64,000 nt of DNA from Candidatus Endonucleibacter bathymodioli (GCA_030674915.1 JASXSV010000004.1:148163-212162), one strand, 5' to 3'. Counted from the first letter of the stretch, positions 49,451 through 59,848 are shown. The notes: generated from the letters alone by a model not told the origin. Made by a program: numbers and translations.

Positions 49451-50302
49451 TTTTTTTGCTGCTGAGGGCAGTTCTAGGCTGGTTAAATACATACCCGTAT
49501 CCTTCTCAGTGTATGCTGGTGGAGGAAGGTCTGGAGTCTTTGGATAATGCTGCTCCTTCTCCGTAGTTTGTAGGTGAGGTATTAAATGTTTAGGCACGAA
49601 GCAGCAGGCTTGCTGTTGGGGTGGCAAAAAATTGTGGGTATAATGATTATGATTATGATTATATTCATCAGGTGTATAGCTACGCGGATAGTCGCCTGTG
49701 TGTCTTTGTGGGTGGCTTTTCTCTAAAGGTGGAGCACTTGCTATGGAAGGGATAGTCAAACACTCATCTTTTACGCATTTAACAAACATTTGTAACTTTG
49801 CAGTTTGCATACATGATCGTAATGCCCTAAACATTATAGCACATCCTTCGTCTTCTTTTTTTTGTAGGCATGCCAGAAAAAAATTAATCGTAATTATGTG
49901 TTTCTTTTGTCTATTAATGGTCTGGAAAGCGCATATAATTGGGCGACTATGACCAGAAATATTGTATGTGTAAGGAATTATAGTGCTTGTAGAAAGATGT
50001 GGATGCATACCTGAGTTTGATATAATGCTATATATTTCTTTAAATTTAATTTTTTCTTTTTCTAAGTTTTTATCGAAGATTCTAGTACATAGTTTACTTA
50101 AGTGCCCTATTAATTGATCTCCGTGATTTTCTGTGCTACAAGGGTCATTTATATTTTTTAAGTATTGATATATATTCCAGCAATCGGCCGTTGTTATGGA
50201 CTCAGGTGTAGCAAGAGTTTTACTGCTTATAAAAATACAACATATAACTAATAAAACGTATGTAACTATATATTTTCTTAATATGTTACCTATAGATTTC
50301 AT
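49358..50302 (-). CDS. Exported protein with PPxY motif (upstream frame)
   Basis: From the ATG at 50302 (AAGGTG six bases upstream) the protein has 314 residues. It opens with a signal peptide (hydrophobic core IVTYVLLVICCIFISS, likely cut after TLA). The middle has about ten Cys and no known domain. The C-terminal third is rich in His, Pro and Tyr (NHNHNHYTHN; PDLPPPAYTEKD). Residues 261-264, PPAY, are a PPxY motif, the ligand of WW domains in eukaryotic Nedd4-type ubiquitin ligases. At codons 283-284 the frame crosses A_AAA_AAA_G. A -1 shift there gives a fused product of about 711 residues with the next frame; without it the protein ends 30 residues later. Confidence 0.65.
   Translation of the reverse strand: MKSIGNILRKYIVTYVLLVICCIFISSKTLATPESITTADCWNIYQYLKNINDPCSTENHGDQLIGHLSKLCTRIFDKNLEKEKIKFKEIYSIISNSGMHPHLSTSTIIPYTYNISGHSRPIICAFQTINRQKKHIITINFFLACLQKKEDEGCAIMFRALRSCMQTAKLQMFVKCVKDECLTIPSIASAPPLEKSHPQRHTGDYPRSYTPDEYNHNHNHYTHNFLPPQQQACCFVPKHLIPHLQTTEKEQHYPKTPDLPPPAYTEKDTGMYLTSLELPSAAKKDGLPTILRNSYNSLEHTARNSTKRNHMKMN
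49450..49458 (-). promoter_or_regulatory. Candidate -1 frameshift (slippery) site
   Basis: In the sense of the gene the sequence is GCA GCA AAA AAA GAT, which contains A_AAA_AAA_G in the correct phase. Slipping back one base (or an A8 instead of A7) moves the ribosome into the 427-codon downstream frame. I did not identify a downstream stem-loop stimulator. Polymerase slippage or a recent deletion of one A would give the same picture. Confidence 0.5.
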
Positions 50303-50311
50303 AAAAAACAC

Positions 50312-51204
50312 CTTAAATATAGAAGAAATTCACATGAATTGCATACTATACCAGTTAGTATTAAATATATATTATATATTCTTGAATGTGTTAGGTTGTG
50401 GATGCTTTACTGTGATGCTGGGTAGAGTTGTTTACATCTTTTTGAAATGATGTAGACCTGAATATGTAATAAGAATCAGTTGAACGCCGCTGGTTCGTAA
50501 AGAAATTTGGAGGGACTATGCTCATGCGCGTGAGTTCAGTGTGTCACGGCCCACTATGCACAAGGTAATCGACAGGGCATGAAAGCAGGAGTTAATGCCA
50601 CGAAAGTCCACCAATAGGCGCTTACTGGCCGCAAAGCTTGGCATGAAGCGCCTAGCAAAAGTCGAAGCCTTAATTGAACGCAAAAATTCTTAGCAGAGTA
50701 CTTTAAACTGTAAGCAATGGGACGAAATCCCAGAGATTAAAGCTTTGACCATATTATTGGCATATGGCAAGATCAAATTTGGGCTGGTGATATAGCGTAT
50801 TTAAAGACATCTGAGGGCTGGGTATATATGGACGTACCGTAGATTGGCTTTTGCTAGCGCTGTAGGCTGGGTGGCACTGAACACATGGAAGCAGTCTTGT
50901 TTATCCTGCGCGATGATGATGGCTACAACCTTTGGTGAGATGGCTTCAATACATGAGTAAGCATTATAGTGAGTTGTTAGAGCTTACATTAAGTAGAGAC
51001 CTTTGCGCGATAGTTCTTTTGTTAGCTGGTTGCGTTAAAAAAGCACTCAATAGATTATTTGTATAAACTCTATCTTCCAGTGCGTTTTTCCTCACTAACT
51101 AACAAAATTACGGCTAGTGCAAAGGTCTAATTAAGTACAATATATATATCGTATTCACTCATCTAATAATGATTCATAGCCAGTTAGTACGATAATTTAG
51201 AAAA
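50312..51204. mobile_element. Insertion-sequence remnants (IS481-like and IS3-like)
   Basis: No intact gene. The plus strand around 50490-50715 reads an IS481-type transposase fragment (VSRPTMHKVIDRA, stop, KQELMPRKSTNRR, AAKLGMKRLAKVEALIERK) that jumps by internal deletion to the transposase end LAEYFKL. It is followed at about 50740-50920 by an IS3-type OrfB fragment (IWQDQIWAGDIAYLKTSEGW, VYMDV) with stops. The same IS481 family recurs at 55.9-56.4 kb. The remaining bases on both sides are featureless. Confidence 0.7.
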
Positions 51205-51519
51205 TTAATGTGTCTGGTTTTTTTGATCAGAACTATTTTTCTCACTATTTTTCTCACTATCTTGATCAGTATCATTTTCAGCTATATCGATCATTTTAAG
51301 TGTTGATACGGTATTCTTTTTATCCTCAGTCTCAGATTTTTTATCAGCGTCAGTTTTTTCAGTTTCTTCGCATTTATCACATGCTATATAAGCTGAAGTA
51401 ATATTGTTATCCTGTCCCTGCTTCATAGTACCTGATGCAAAAGTATTAATACTACCAGCTACTAATGTGATTGTTAGAAATAGTTTGATCAGGGTTTTGC
51501 TAATATTTGTAGTTTTCAT
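51205..51519 (-). CDS. Small exported acidic protein
   Basis: 104 residues with a clear signal peptide (hydrophobic core LIKLFLTITLVAGSI, cut near TFA). The mature part is highly charged and acidic: Glu/Asp/Lys-rich with short repeats (SEKNSEKN) and one C-x2-C pair (CDKC). I do not recognise a family. It is monocistronic between IS debris and IS30 copy 3. Low-complexity composition means homology searches may be uninformative. Confidence 0.6.
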   Translation of the reverse strand: MKTTNISKTLIKLFLTITLVAGSINTFASGTMKQGQDNNITSAYIACDKCEETEKTDADKKSETEDKKNTVSTLKMIDIAENDTDQDSEKNSEKNSSDQKNQTH

Positions 51520-51706
51520 AAAATAGCACTCACTATATTGTATATGTAGGAAAAGTATTTTTCGCTACATAGTATTGACCATAGAATAACTATTTGGTTC
51601 CAAATATTCATGTTATTTTGTGGCTGGAAGTGAATTTAGCGCTAAAAGCTAGATAAATCAAGGGGTAATGACAGTATTTTATTTTGCAATTAAGTGTCTT
51701 TTTTAG

Positions 51707-52788
51707 CGCGGATTTCAGTCATAAGTGCGCCATATTGAAAAAGTTGAGCCAGAGGGTACACTCACGGTTCGACCAAAAACCAATGTGAGACCACTTATGA
51801 ATAAGCGTTATACCCACCTGACTCAAGAAGAAAGATACCAGATTTGGTCAGAGAAAAAAGCAGGAGTTTCAAATGAAATTATCGCCCAAGACTTAAGGCG
51901 TGATTTGAGTACCGTTAAAAGAGAGTTGGCTAGAAATACAGGGGCTAGAGGTTATCGCCCGAAGCAAGCACATAATTTTGCGCAGGAACGTCATCAACAG
52001 AAACCAAAAGCGACCAAGATGGTAGCTGAACTGAAAGATAAAATTACTGACAGACTAAGTAAGCAGTGGAGCCCTGAGCAAATACAAGGACGCCTTAAAC
52101 GAGATAATCAACCTTCTGTATGTCCCGCTACGATTTACCAGTTTATTCGAGAGGACAAAGCTGGGGGTGGTTGCTTGTATCAACATCTTCGGCACAAGAA
52201 GTATAAGCAAAGAACAAGAAAGCCCGATGCACGAGGCCAGATCCGAAACCGTGTTAGCATTGATGATCGACCTGGAATTGTGGATCAAAAAATACGTTTA
52301 GGCGATTGGGAAGCAGACACTGTAATTGGCAAAAGACACAAGGGTGTACTGGTTACATTAACGGAAAGAGTGAGTAAATTAAATTTGGTAAAACGTGTTC
52401 CTTCAAAGCACGCTGACGTGGTGACGAAAGCAATTATAACGATGCTCAAGCCTTACCAATCAGACTTACTCACGATCACATTTGATAACGGAAAGGAGTT
52501 CGCCTTTCATGAAAAAATCAAGAAAAAGCTTAACGTAGATACCTATTTTGCTCACCCTTACTCCTCGTGGGAACGAGGTTTGAATGAAAATCATAATGGT
52601 TTGATAAGACAATATTTGCCCAAAAGCCAATCTTTGGATAATGTCACTGACAAAGAAATTTTAGATATACAAAACCGACTAAACCAAAGACCAAGAAAAC
52701 TGTTAGACTTTAAAACACCTGATGAGATTTATAGTGAAATGGCGTTAGCTGCATAAATTTTAAGGGGCACTTATGACTAAAATCCGCG
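51707..52788 (+). mobile_element. IS30-family insertion sequence, copy 3
   Basis: Complete 1082-base element with CGCGGAT/ATCCGCG ends and a 3-base target duplication TAG (51704-51706 and 52789-52791). The duplication shows an unrearranged insertion and sets the family's target size at three bases. It sits 95 bases before the prfB start. Confidence 0.96.
51797..52756 (+). CDS. IS30-family transposase, copy 3
   Basis: 319-residue DDE transposase from the ATG at 51797, nearly identical to copy 2 (one visible change: CPATIYQF against CPSTIYQF). The helix-turn-helix and the DWEADTVIGK, TFDNGKEF and NENHNGL catalytic motifs are intact. It is transcribed toward prfB, so read-through or a promoter in the element could affect prfB expression. 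Confidence 0.95.
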   Translation: MNKRYTHLTQEERYQIWSEKKAGVSNEIIAQDLRRDLSTVKRELARNTGARGYRPKQAHNFAQERHQQKPKATKMVAELKDKITDRLSKQWSPEQIQGRLKRDNQPSVCPATIYQFIREDKAGGGCLYQHLRHKKYKQRTRKPDARGQIRNRVSIDDRPGIVDQKIRLGDWEADTVIGKRHKGVLVTLTERVSKLNLVKRVPSKHADVVTKAIITMLKPYQSDLLTITFDNGKEFAFHEKIKKKLNVDTYFAHPYSSWERGLNENHNGLIRQYLPKSQSLDNVTDKEILDIQNRLNQRPRKLLDFKTPDEIYSEMALAA

Positions 52789-52883
52789 TAGGAATAGTTC
52801 GGTTTATGGGAAATTTATCATTCCAGACATCTATTTCATCAGGTAGAATGGGTAGTTTTATTCCATATATGGATGATAAGGTT

Positions 52884-53982
52884 ATGTTTGAGATTAGTCC
52901 CATCAAGGCGCGTATCAAAGACTTAGGCGCACGTACTGATGTACTTAGGGGGTATCTTTGACTATGACCAAAAAAGTGACCGTTTACAGGAAGTAGAGCG
53001 GGAGCTTGAAGACTCTGCAGTCTGGAATAATCCGGAGACAGCTCAGATGCTTGGCCGGGAACGTTCTCAGTTAGAAATAGTGGTTCAGACCATTGATGAG
53101 CTGACGCAGGGTGTTAAAGATGCTGATGAATTGCTGGAAATGTCTGTAGAAGAAGTGGATGAGGACGGCGTTCAGGCTGTTATTATTGAGCTGGATGATC
53201 TGTCTGAAAAACTTGCTATCTTGGAATTCAGGCGAATGTTTTCCGGCGAAATGGATATTAACGGTGCTTTTCTGGATATTCAGGCGGGTTCCGGCGGTAC
53301 AGAGGCTCAGGATTGGGCAAACATGATGCTACGCATGTATCTGCGGTGGGGTGATGCTCATGGTTTTAAAACAGAGCTGGTGGAAGTTTCTGCCGGTGAT
53401 GTGGCGGGCATTAAGTCTGCTACGGTTCAATTTATCGGTGAGTATGCTTTTGGTTGGCTGAGAACAGAAACAGGTGTTCACCGTTTGGTAAGAAAGTCGC
53501 CTTTTGATTCTGGTAATCGTCGACATACATCATTTGCTTCCGTGTTTGTATCACCAGAGGTTGATGATAATATTGAGATTGAAATTAATCCGGCAGACCT
53601 TCGGACTGATACTTACCGTTCCAGTGGTGCTGGTGGCCAACACGTTAACACTACAGACTCTGCTATACGGATTACTCATAATCCTTCTGGCATTGTTGTT
53701 CAATGTCAGAACCAGAGGTCTCAACACCAAAATCGGGATAAGGCCATGCAGCAGTTAAAGGCGAAGCTGTATGAGCTGGAAATGAAAAAACGAACAGCAG
53801 ATGCTCAGGCTCTAGAGGATACTAAGTCTGATATTGGTTGGGGTAGTCAGATTCGGTCTTATGTTTTAGATGATTCCCGTATTAAAGATTTGCGTACTGG
53901 TGTAGAAACTCGTAACACTCAAGCTGTACTTGATGGTGGGCTTGATAAATTTATGGAAGCAAGTTTGAAAAAAAGTATATAA
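52884..53982 (+). CDS. prfB: Peptide chain release factor 2 (programmed +1 frameshift)
   Basis: Terminates translation at UAA and UGA. The gene starts at the ATG at 52884 ([25 protein letters not shown]). It reaches an in-frame TGA at 52959-52961 inside the classical frameshift site AGG GGG TAT CTT TGA C, then continues in the +1 frame from GAC at 52960. The full product is 365 residues, the same as E. coli RF2. The stop-codon recognition motif SPF ([11 protein letters not shown]) and the catalytic GGQ ([13 protein letters not shown]) are present. Frameshifting falls as RF2 rises, so the gene is autoregulated. IS30 copy 3 has been inserted just upstream. lysS follows, as in E. coli. Confidence 0.97.
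52943..52962 (+). promoter_or_regulatory. prfB +1 frameshift signal
   Basis: The Shine-Dalgarno-like AGGGGG lies just before the slippery CTT and the UGA stop with following C, the same layout as in E. coli prfB. It forces a +1 shift when RF2 is scarce. Confidence 0.96.
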
Positions 53983-54096
53983 TTTGAGGGTTGTGAGTAG
54001 TGTGGTTTGGCTACGCATTTTGTTTTTTACAGCTACTGACCATGAACAGTGTTTTCATTTTTATTAATGGTTTTGTATACAGGAATAAATGACTTT

Positions 54097-55593
54097 ATGT
54101 CTGATCGAAAGCAAAGTGATGATGTTTTGGAAGAAAACCGGCTGGTGGCTTTACGGCGTGCAAAATTAGCGAATATTCGGGCTAAAGGTGTTGCTTTCCC
54201 TAATACATTCCGTCGGGACTCTCTAGCCGATGATTTGCAGGAACGATACAAAGAAGCTAGCAAAGCAGAACTGGGTGAAGCGGGTATCATTGTTAGTGTT
54301 GCGGGGCGTATTATGCTGAATCGTGGCGCCTTTATGGAATTGCAGGATATGTCTGGCCGTATTCAGCTTTATGTTAACCGCAAAGTTTTATCAAAAGAAG
54401 ATTTAGCAGATATTAAAGCTTGGGATATTGGAGATATTATTGGTGTTGAAGGCTCTTTACAGCGTTCAGGCAAAGGTGACTTGTATGTTGATATGAAAGA
54501 GGTGCTACTGTTAACCAAGTCGCTGAGACCTTTGCCTGAAAAGCATAAGGGGTTGATAGATACGGAAATGCGTTATCGTCAGCGTTATGTTGATTTAATT
54601 ACCAGCGAACGAACCCGGAGTGTTTTTCGTATCCGATCACGCATTGTTGAGGGTATCCGTGAGTATTTATGTAAGCAGGACTTCATGGAAGTTGAGACTC
54701 CAATGTTGCAGGTGATTCCTGGAGGCGCTACTGCGCGACCATTCATCACCCATCACAATTCATTGGATATTGACATGTACCTGCGAATTGCGCCGGAATT
54801 GTATCTTAAGCGTGTTGTGGTGGGAGGGTTTGAACGTGTTTATGAAATAAATCGCAATTTCCGCAATGAAGGGCTTTCTACACGTCATAATCCGGAGTTT
54901 ACCATGCTTGAATTTTATCAGGCCTATGCAGACTATAACGATATGATGGATCACACAGAAGCTATGCTGAAGGAGTTGGCCATTAAGGTTATGGGTAGAG
55001 CCGATCTTAATTATCAAGGAAATACCATTGACTTTGGTCAGCCTTTTGTACGGATGTCTGTTTTTGACTCTATTTTACACTTTAATCCTGACCTGAGTGC
55101 CACGAACATTAATAATCTTGAGTCTGCCCGTCAGGTGGCGGAACAGCTGCGCATTATTGTTAAGTCTAGCTGGGGGCTTGGCAAAATTCAGATTGAAATT
55201 TTTGAAAAGACAGTTGAACATCGACTGATGGCCCCAACCTTTATTACTGCTTATCCAACAGAGGTTTCACCGCTATCTCGTTGTGCTGATAACAACCAAT
55301 TTATCACTGATCGCTTTGAGTTTTTTGTTGCTGGTCGTGAAATTGCAAATGGTTTTTCTGAATTGAATGATCCTGAAGAACAGGCTGAGCGTTTTCATCA
55401 ACAGGTATCAGAAAAAAATGCTGGTGATGATGAAGCGATGCAATTTGATGATGATTACATCACTGCACTAGAATATGGTTTACCCCCCACAGCTGGCGAA
55501 GGGATAGGTATTGACCGCTTGGTTATGTTATTTACTGATTCACCATCTATACGGGATGTACTTCTGTTTCCACATATGCGACCACAGGCGTAA
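54097..55593 (+). CDS. lysS: Lysyl-tRNA synthetase, class II
   Basis: Charges tRNA-Lys. The frame is open from 54049, but the family start is the ATG at 54097 ([24 protein letters not shown]), with AGGA about 12 bases upstream, giving 498 residues. An N-terminal OB-fold anticodon-binding domain (about 55-165) is followed by the class II core: motif 1 near [10 protein letters not shown], motif 2 [20 protein letters not shown], and motif 3 [17 protein letters not shown]. It is linked to prfB, 114 bases upstream. Nothing is unusual. Confidence 0.97.
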   Translation: MSDRKQSDDVLEENRLVALRRAKLANIRAKGVAFPNTFRRDSLADDLQERYKEASKAELGEAGIIVSVAGRIMLNRGAFMELQDMSGRIQLYVNRKVLSKEDLADIKAWDIGDIIGVEGSLQRSGKGDLYVDMKEVLLLTKSLRPLPEKHKGLIDTEMRYRQRYVDLITSERTRSVFRIRSRIVEGIREYLCKQDFMEVETPMLQVIPGGATARPFITHHNSLDIDMYLRIAPELYLKRVVVGGFERVYEINRNFRNEGLSTRHNPEFTMLEFYQAYADYNDMMDHTEAMLKELAIKVMGRADLNYQGNTIDFGQPFVRMSVFDSILHFNPDLSATNINNLESARQVAEQLRIIVKSSWGLGKIQIEIFEKTVEHRLMAPTFITAYPTEVSPLSRCADNNQFITDRFEFFVAGREIANGFSELNDPEEQAERFHQQVSEKNAGDDEAMQFDDDYITALEYGLPPTAGEGIGIDRLVMLFTDSPSIRDVLLFPHMRPQA

Positions 55594-56908
55594 TTATACT
55601 GGTTCACATTGAAAGTATGGGGAGGCGACAAGCTAACGAGTCCAGTAGCCTACTAGTATTAGGTGGTTGAGATGAGCGAGGACAGACAATAATCTCACAC
55701 CTTTAATGGGTGAGTATAAGTGAAAGACCATGTACGAATTTGGATGAAGAATATTGTCGGTCTGGAGGCTAGAGACCTACGTCTACCTATTTTGTATGAT
55801 ATTTAGTTGCTGGCTCGTGAATATATTTTGCAGCACTATAGATGGAAACTGGACGATCGTGTCCTCTGGCGCGGTAGTTCATGGTATCAAATCCAGCTAT
55901 TTACAAGGTGATAGACTGGGCACGGAAAACATGAGTTTGCCCACGAAAATCCACTATAGGCTATTCCTAGTCGCAAAATTTGGCATGAAGCGCATAGCAA
56001 AAGGCGGAGCCTTAATTTAACTCAAGAAAAAAGAAGAAGAAATACGCCACTACAAAACTCACTCCAGCGAGATGATGCATTACGACAACAAATGCATGCC
56101 CTTGCTCAAGGGCGGAGCAAAGACTGGGTGCGTGAATATTTATTTATTACCATAGAGATAGATTTTAGTGTGAGCTGTATTCTGGCATCCTATCTGATAA
56201 AATAAAAACATTAATGGCGATATGCAGCCAAATATATCTTTGATTCTAGGCAGGATCACCAAAGTGCTCTTGAGCTGATTGTGAATTTTGTAACACTGCG
56301 AAACCGCATACGGGAATTAATAATATGACCCTACACTAATTATTAACAGAGTACTTTAAACTGTAACAAACTGGATAAAATATCGCACATTATGTACTTT
56401 TTAAAAGTAGGATTACAACATTAGTCAACCATGTGGGTGGCGCATTTCCTGTTGCTATTTCTGGGATAGTTTTTATGATAGAAATTCCTTAGAAATAATA
56501 TTGTCTTTTGGTTTTGGTAATATAACTGGTTTTCTATTGTTGATCGTTACGTTTTCAGTATGTTTTTTAAATCATAATTAAAAGTTAGGTGCCCTGTACT
56601 ATCCTTGTTACTACTAATGAAATGTATTATTTGTTCTAAAGTTGTGTCTACTTCAAGGTTTTGTAATGTGCCAGCAATATGGGAAGTTATACCAGAAGTG
56701 ATCATAATATTTCATAATGTAATAATCTAGTAACATGGAAAGTAATGCTGGTAATCTTAATGATGAGGTGCACCAAATAAATAAAATCACAAATTATACC
56801 TTCAAATATTATCATAAGTACACTATAGTTAATTCTATATAATTGGCAGATGTTATGTTAATTTTAACGTATTGAATTAGAAACAAGTATACTCATGAGA
56901 CCATATAT
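55594..56908 (+). mobile_element. IS481-family remnant in a 1.3 kb gap
   Basis: No intact gene. From about 55890 to 56370 the plus strand reads pieces of an IS481-type transposase in changing frames: VAKFGMKRIAKGGALI, HSSEMMHYDNKCMPLLKGG, a degraded catalytic part, and the terminal LLTEYFKL. The homologous but internally deleted copy is at 50.5-50.7 kb, and both end in the same bases (AGAGTACTTTAAACTGTAA). The outer parts (55594-55880 and 56380-56908) hold nothing recognisable. The latter should contain the promoter of the following gene. Confidence 0.7.
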
Positions 56909-59848
56909 ATGGCAAAAATAAGACAAGGGAATAGTTATCATTTAAGTAACAAGCCTATTGTGGGTACCGGAATAGAGACACCTGTTAATAAAGATGATAA
57001 AAAGTCTACTATTGGTACTATGCAGGGGTATAAAGTAAAAAAAGGGGAAGATAAAAAAACATCATTTTTTAAGAAAAGTGATAAACCTCAATCGTGGTCG
57101 CTACCAATGGAGCCGGATAAAGTGTCTTCTGTCGCTCCTGTATCTTCTACTAAAAGATATTGTACATCTGAAAAACCTAGTAATAATAAAGAGGTAATTG
57201 ATTTAGTTGATGCAGATGCTATTTCTGATGCTGCAAAATTAGCTGTTCATTTTGCTAATCCTTCCCTATTAATGCCGATAAATACCTATCAGTCCAAGTT
57301 AGGAGCTACGGTTGAAGAAGAGAGCGCCATATTTCGTGAAATGTTGAAACCATTTCAGCATCTTCCTGAAGATCAGCGACAAAAAGCCGTCTTACTACTT
57401 ATTCAGGATCGCATGTCAGAGCATTTTACTTATGCCTATGATCATGATTCAGAGGGTGTAACTGAATTTTGGTCTACCCCCTCGCATGTTCTATCTGACC
57501 GCGCAAAAAATATAGACTGTGAAGATTATACTTTTATGGCAGAATTCTGGGCTGAAATAGCTCAGGAAGAAGGTTTGTTACCTGAGGAAGCTTGTTTTCG
57601 TAATGTCTTAGTACCTGGACACATGATTTTTATTTATGATTTGCCAGGTGATCCACCACAGCGTTACGTTATAGACACCGCTACTACCTTTCTTAATGTC
57701 GACGAACGAAACCATTGGACTGATATATTTTCACCAGATATTGAAACTGGAGTGGATAATGATGATGATTTGGTTACTCTTCAGGAATATCTAGATAAAT
57801 CAGGTAAACACTTACTGCCTGACGTTTATCTAGGGAAGTTCGATCACTCCGCTTCTGTTTTAAGAGATGGGGAATCCGCGAGAACTACTAAGTTCATGGA
57901 TCAGAAATGGCTTGATGACATTAATAATAATAACGACATAGCTGAAAGTATTTCAAGAGAGCAGATTGCTGAACTGCAGCAGCAGTATATAGCCAAACAT
58001 GGGACTCCTGGTCTTCCTGATGATTGGAATGAACAATCTTTTTCTGATTATACTAAAGCGCTTACTGCTAAACGTATGCTTGGCGCAGTTGATAATAGAT
58101 CCGTTCTAAATGGTAAGGATCTAAACATCACTCCAGGGCAATCAAGGTATTTAGTTGGTGCATATTCACAGACACTGAATCGGGAACTTACTATTGAAGA
58201 TATGGACTTAACTAAAGATGAGGCTATCCAGTTATTAGGTACTTATTCACCTGTTCTTAACAGAAATTTTTCACATGATGACTTAAAATTATCCCCAGAT
58301 ATTCCCATACCCTCTGATGTAGATGAATCGATGTCTGACCTTGTGACGCCTATATCGGAAAGCGAGGAAGGAAGTGCTGATTTGGGCGATATACTACAGT
58401 ATAAACTTGGATTGAATCTTGATGAATTGACGAATCCTCTTTCGTTAGCAGCTGACGTAGGAGGAGCTGCAGTAGGAAGTGTTTTTGTAGCACGTGCTGC
58501 CCAAAAACGGTTAAACAAGGTTATCAGAAGGCGCAAAAATATAATGAGAGCAAACGCTATTCAGGAGCGCTGGAAAAATATAGATTTAACTTCCTCTCAA
58601 TTGAAAAAAGAGATGAATAGCAAGCAATTTTCTGACTTATCATCATTGTGTTTTCTTGAATGTAATCAACCCAAAGATACTTCATGGACTGGCAATAAAC
58701 TTAGTGATTTTCAGTATCAGAAGGATATGACTTGTGTAAAGAAAATATTAAGTTACGATCGAGAATACTTGGCACCTGAGAGATTACAGGATATATGTAA
58801 TCATGTTATATCCATGGCTCAAGGAACTACAGATAAGAAAGAAAACAAGAATTTGGAATGGTTGAAAAGTTTTTCAAATTTAGGAACAGCGCAAGAAAAT
58901 GACTGGTTTTCCAGTAAAAAAGAATTAGAGAAGGCTAAAAAAATATTATCTAACTATGGTATAAACCTATTTTTTGGCTATGACAAGATTTTAGGTAGGT
59001 TTCGATCCAAGTCAAAAGCTGTTTCTCATCGTATTAAGATAGACAACAAAAAATTATACGATTTATTAAAGAGGAGAGATCAGTTACCAAAAGTAGAAGT
59101 AATAAAAGAATTGCTTGATACCTATGGAGAAAATTTCGGCGCTTTAGGAAAGATGGATAAATATGATAAAAGAAAAATTCGGCATCTTCGTCGTGATAGA
59201 AATTGGAAAGTAGGTGCGGCTGTTGTAAGCGTAATTCCATTAATTCCTGCCAGTGACGCTATGAAAAGTCGTGCATACAGTCGTACAGCTAATTACCGAA
59301 AGAAAACAAAAAAACTGGTAAATAGACGTATAAAAGAGAGTCTAGAGCAGTTGCAGTGCATTTCATTAACGAGTGCTGAAAGAAATAAGATTCAAGAACA
59401 TCTGGAACAAGTAAGGAAATTAAAATCACAGCACACCAGTATTAAGCGAAAGCAAGCTATTGCAAACAGCTCCATTCATGGAGTTGCTGCAGCGGCATCT
59501 ATTCCAGCCTTGTTAGCAGGTCCAATAGGTAGTGTGGTTAAATCAGGTGTTAAGATAGCCGCGAAAACTACTGTTACAGCGAGTGCTGCCGTTAGTCGCT
59601 ACAGGAAAGATGAAAAATTACGAAAGCATAATAAATATACAACCGTCAAGGATATCTATAAGAATTATAAGAAACTATATATATCTGCAAAAGAAAAGAA
59701 TGATGTAGAAAAAATGACGGCTATAACAAGCTTGGTAAAAATAGGTTTTGGCATTGATAAGGAAGCATTCGATGTTTTGGTGAAGTCTAGGTTGGTGGAA
59801 AATAATCAATTTAAATTGAGTTTTTCTTATGCCGATGATAAAAACTAG
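56909..59848 (+). CDS. Large protein with transglutaminase/papain-like cysteine peptidase domain
   Basis: 979 residues, no signal peptide. The N-terminus is Ser/Thr/Lys-rich and probably unfolded (1-90), as in many injected effectors. Residues about 130-290 resemble the bacterial transglutaminase-like cysteine proteinase family: FWSTPSHVLSDRAKNIDCEDY with Cys204, VLVPGHMIFIYD with His238, RYVIDTAT with Asp256, a plausible catalytic triad. Residues 290-500 are acidic. Three Ala/Gly-rich hydrophobic segments (about 510-530, 765-785, 856-895) are separated by long basic helical regions (RRRKNIMRANAIQERW; RKKTKKLVNRRIKE) that could insert in a membrane or act as nuclear-targeting patches. The substrate is unknown. 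Monocistronic. Domain call moderate, effector role inferred. Confidence 0.7.
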   Translation: MAKIRQGNSYHLSNKPIVGTGIETPVNKDDKKSTIGTMQGYKVKKGEDKKTSFFKKSDKPQSWSLPMEPDKVSSVAPVSSTKRYCTSEKPSNNKEVIDLVDADAISDAAKLAVHFANPSLLMPINTYQSKLGATVEEESAIFREMLKPFQHLPEDQRQKAVLLLIQDRMSEHFTYAYDHDSEGVTEFWSTPSHVLSDRAKNIDCEDYTFMAEFWAEIAQEEGLLPEEACFRNVLVPGHMIFIYDLPGDPPQRYVIDTATTFLNVDERNHWTDIFSPDIETGVDNDDDLVTLQEYLDKSGKHLLPDVYLGKFDHSASVLRDGESARTTKFMDQKWLDDINNNNDIAESISREQIAELQQQYIAKHGTPGLPDDWNEQSFSDYTKALTAKRMLGAVDNRSVLNGKDLNITPGQSRYLVGAYSQTLNRELTIEDMDLTKDEAIQLLGTYSPVLNRNFSHDDLKLSPDIPIPSDVDESMSDLVTPISESEEGSADLGDILQYKLGLNLDELTNPLSLAADVGGAAVGSVFVARAAQKRLNKVIRRRKNIMRANAIQERWKNIDLTSSQLKKEMNSKQFSDLSSLCFLECNQPKDTSWTGNKLSDFQYQKDMTCVKKILSYDREYLAPERLQDICNHVISMAQGTTDKKENKNLEWLKSFSNLGTAQENDWFSSKKELEKAKKILSNYGINLFFGYDKILGRFRSKSKAVSHRIKIDNKKLYDLLKRRDQLPKVEVIKELLDTYGENFGALGKMDKYDKRKIRHLRRDRNWKVGAAVVSVIPLIPASDAMKSRAYSRTANYRKKTKKLVNRRIKESLEQLQCISLTSAERNKIQEHLEQVRKLKSQHTSIKRKQAIANSSIHGVAAAASIPALLAGPIGSVVKSGVKIAAKTTVTASAAVSRYRKDEKLRKHNKYTTVKDIYKNYKKLYISAKEKNDVEKMTAITSLVKIGFGIDKEAFDVLVKSRLVENNQFKLSFSYADDKN

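Noticed and set aside
52773-52961. Separate small gene before prfB
   Set aside because: It is the prfB 5' frame ending at the programmed-frameshift TGA; its upstream part is IS30 end plus leader.
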